Positions 6,444 through 6,867 of a DNA stretch of 6,867 nucleotides are shown here, one piece after another (the first letter of the stretch is position 1; the number at the start of each line of letters is the position of its first letter). The translations under genes were made by a program, and so were the position numbers. The DNA is from Tannerella sp. (GTDB lineage: Bacteria; Bacteroidota; Bacteroidia; Bacteroidales; Tannerellaceae), in NCBI GenBank assembly GCA_031283785.1, contig JAITBC010000369.1, forward strand, positions 1 to 6,867, given 5' to 3'. The notes under the pieces are model-generated. The model ran no database searches. It saw only the letters and a program-made list of their open reading frames with translations, and was not told the DNA's origin.

Positions 6444-6662
6444 GGAGCATCGGAGGAGAGCAGACAGGAAAATTACCCGGATACGTATCAGCATACGATA
6501 TCGTGAATAAGAGAATCCGCTGCTCTGCGTTTCCCCTCATTTGGACAGTTTGCTTTAGGTCTATCCCTTTCCGAATACAAGTGATTGAGGTTCACGGATA
6601 TACCCAAGCTTTCATAGCTCCTCTTACCTTCTTTCGTAATACGAAGCATAAGAGGATGCTCC
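6444..6662 (+). ncRNA. Candidate structured RNA, ~220 nt, unknown class
   Basis: The ends are perfectly complementary: GGAGCATC (6444-6451) and GATGCTCC (6655-6662). Inside, AGAGCAG (6457-6463) pairs with CTGCTCT (6520-6526). A 9-bp hairpin with one bulged A and a CAGC loop lies at 6480-6502. CCTCTTA (6620-6626) pairs with TAAGAGG (6649-6655, sharing G6655 with the closing stem), with an inner CTTTCGTA/TACGAAG stem. It follows directly after a -7 box. I see none of the conserved motifs of RNase P RNA, tmRNA or SRP RNA; a 6S-type RNA cannot be excluded. No terminator with a T tract follows. A short open frame crosses the region on each strand, but neither resembles a protein I know. Confidence 0.3.
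6616..6660. repeat. Two-tier hairpin
   Basis: Outer arms CCTCTTA (6620-6626) and TAAGAGG (6649-6655) are flanked by AGC and GCT. The inner arms CTTTCGTA and TACGAAG pair with one bulged T. There is no T tract on either side, so it is not a standard terminator. It may be the 3' domain of the candidate RNA. Confidence 0.5.
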
Positions 6663-6675
6663 CCATTTGATAACG

Positions 6676-6713
6676 TCTTTATACTGTACGCGATATTGTT
6701 TTATGCATAAAGA
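6676..6713. repeat. Inverted repeat and 12-bp palindrome
   Basis: TCTTTAT (6676-6682) is mirrored by ATAAAGA (6707-6713). The right arm overlaps the perfect palindrome TTTATGCATAAA (6700-6711). Confidence 0.4.
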
Positions 6714-6714
6714 G

Positions 6715-6729
6715 GTGGTTAGTGGTTAG
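6715..6729. repeat. Tandem heptamer GTGGTTA x2
   Basis: GTGGTTAGTGGTTAG is two copies of a 7-mer plus one base (CTAACCA on the other strand). It adjoins the A8 run of the leftward terminator. From memory, short runs of this heptamer occur between genes in Bacteroidota; not checked. Confidence 0.5.
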
Positions 6730-6751
6730 AAAAAAAAGTGCAACAGCACCT
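6730..6751 (-). terminator. Weak leftward intrinsic terminator
   Basis: On the minus strand AGGTGC-TGTT-GCACTT forms a stem of four to six pairs (one G-U), followed at once by a run of eight T (6737-6730). It would end a transcript entering from beyond the right edge. The stem is short, so efficiency is uncertain. Confidence 0.4.
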
Positions 6752-6754
6752 CCG

Positions 6755-6867
6755 CAGGGCTTTAGCCCAATCCCCCCCACATTGCCGTCCGTTTTAACTC
6801 AATGTCATCAAGTTAAGATTTTGTTCCGGCATCCCGCCAGGGATGCATCGCTCGGTAGATAAACCGG
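6755..6867. repeat. Probable Bacteroidales intergenic repeat, cut by window edge
   Basis: GGGC-TTTA-GCCC (6757-6768) and GCATCCC-GCCA-GGGATGC (6829-6846) are perfect short hairpins, separated by a C7 run and the stretch TGTCATCAAGTTAAG. The text after the second hairpin (ATCGCTCGGTAGATAAACCGG) resembles intergenic repeat sequence I associate with Bacteroidales genomes, but this is from memory. No gene was seen. Confidence 0.35.

Noticed and set aside
6368..6670. 100-codon plus-strand frame and an opposing 64-codon minus-strand frame
   Set aside because: The plus frame starts upstream of both likely transcription starts and resembles no family; the minus frame follows an in-frame stop just after the best ribosome-binding site. 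The structured-RNA reading explains the segment better.
6772..6778. C7 homopolymer as a phase-variable tract
   Set aside because: It is not in or next to a visible reading frame or promoter spacer.

Overview
The window looks like a Bacteroidales chromosome segment (Bacteroides / Parabacteroides / Porphyromonas-type). Three things point there: Mfa/Fim-family fimbrial proteins, four Bacteroidota-style lipoprotein signal peptides, and a promoter of the TTTG / TAnnTTTG class. Genus cannot be fixed from the sequence.

Positions 1-5219 hold a leftward (minus-strand) operon for a type V fimbria (Mfa/Fim, protease-matured). In transcription order it has a major fimbrillin (5219-3393), a FimB/Mfa2-type anchor (3264-2305), an accessory or tip-adaptor subunit with an extra C-terminal beta domain (2267-840), and a second tip-type subunit that runs off the left edge (813-1, open). 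The order matches the P. gingivalis mfa1-mfa2-mfa3-mfa4 and fimA-fimB-fimC-fimD layouts. The three structural subunits share a Thr-Arg-Ala/Gly motif shortly after the lipidated N-terminus, a likely Arg-specific maturation site. The anchor lacks it there, as expected for a protein that stays in the outer membrane. A GC-rich hairpin sits between the major subunit and the anchor and could reduce downstream transcription.

Positions 5220-6867 contain no convincing conventional gene. The first ~490 nt is probably the 5' leader of the operon. It starts at a well-matched promoter (5714-5746) and contains a 14-bp palindrome, overlapping alternative stem arms and three very short reading frames. Positions 5750-6340 are AT-rich with scattered inverted repeats. 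Positions 6388-6662 carry two perfect plus-strand -7 boxes; the second is followed by a ~220-nt segment whose ends are complementary and which contains several internal hairpins, a candidate structured RNA. Positions 6700-6867 look like intergenic repeat material, with palindromes, a tandem heptamer, a weak leftward terminator and GC-rich hairpins.

The genes form one system: lipoprotein export, protease cleavage at Arg, strand-exchange polymerisation of the fimbrillin, anchoring, and tip decoration. The less ordinary parts are the long structured leader, the intra-operon hairpin, the extra domain of the third subunit and the candidate RNA to the right.
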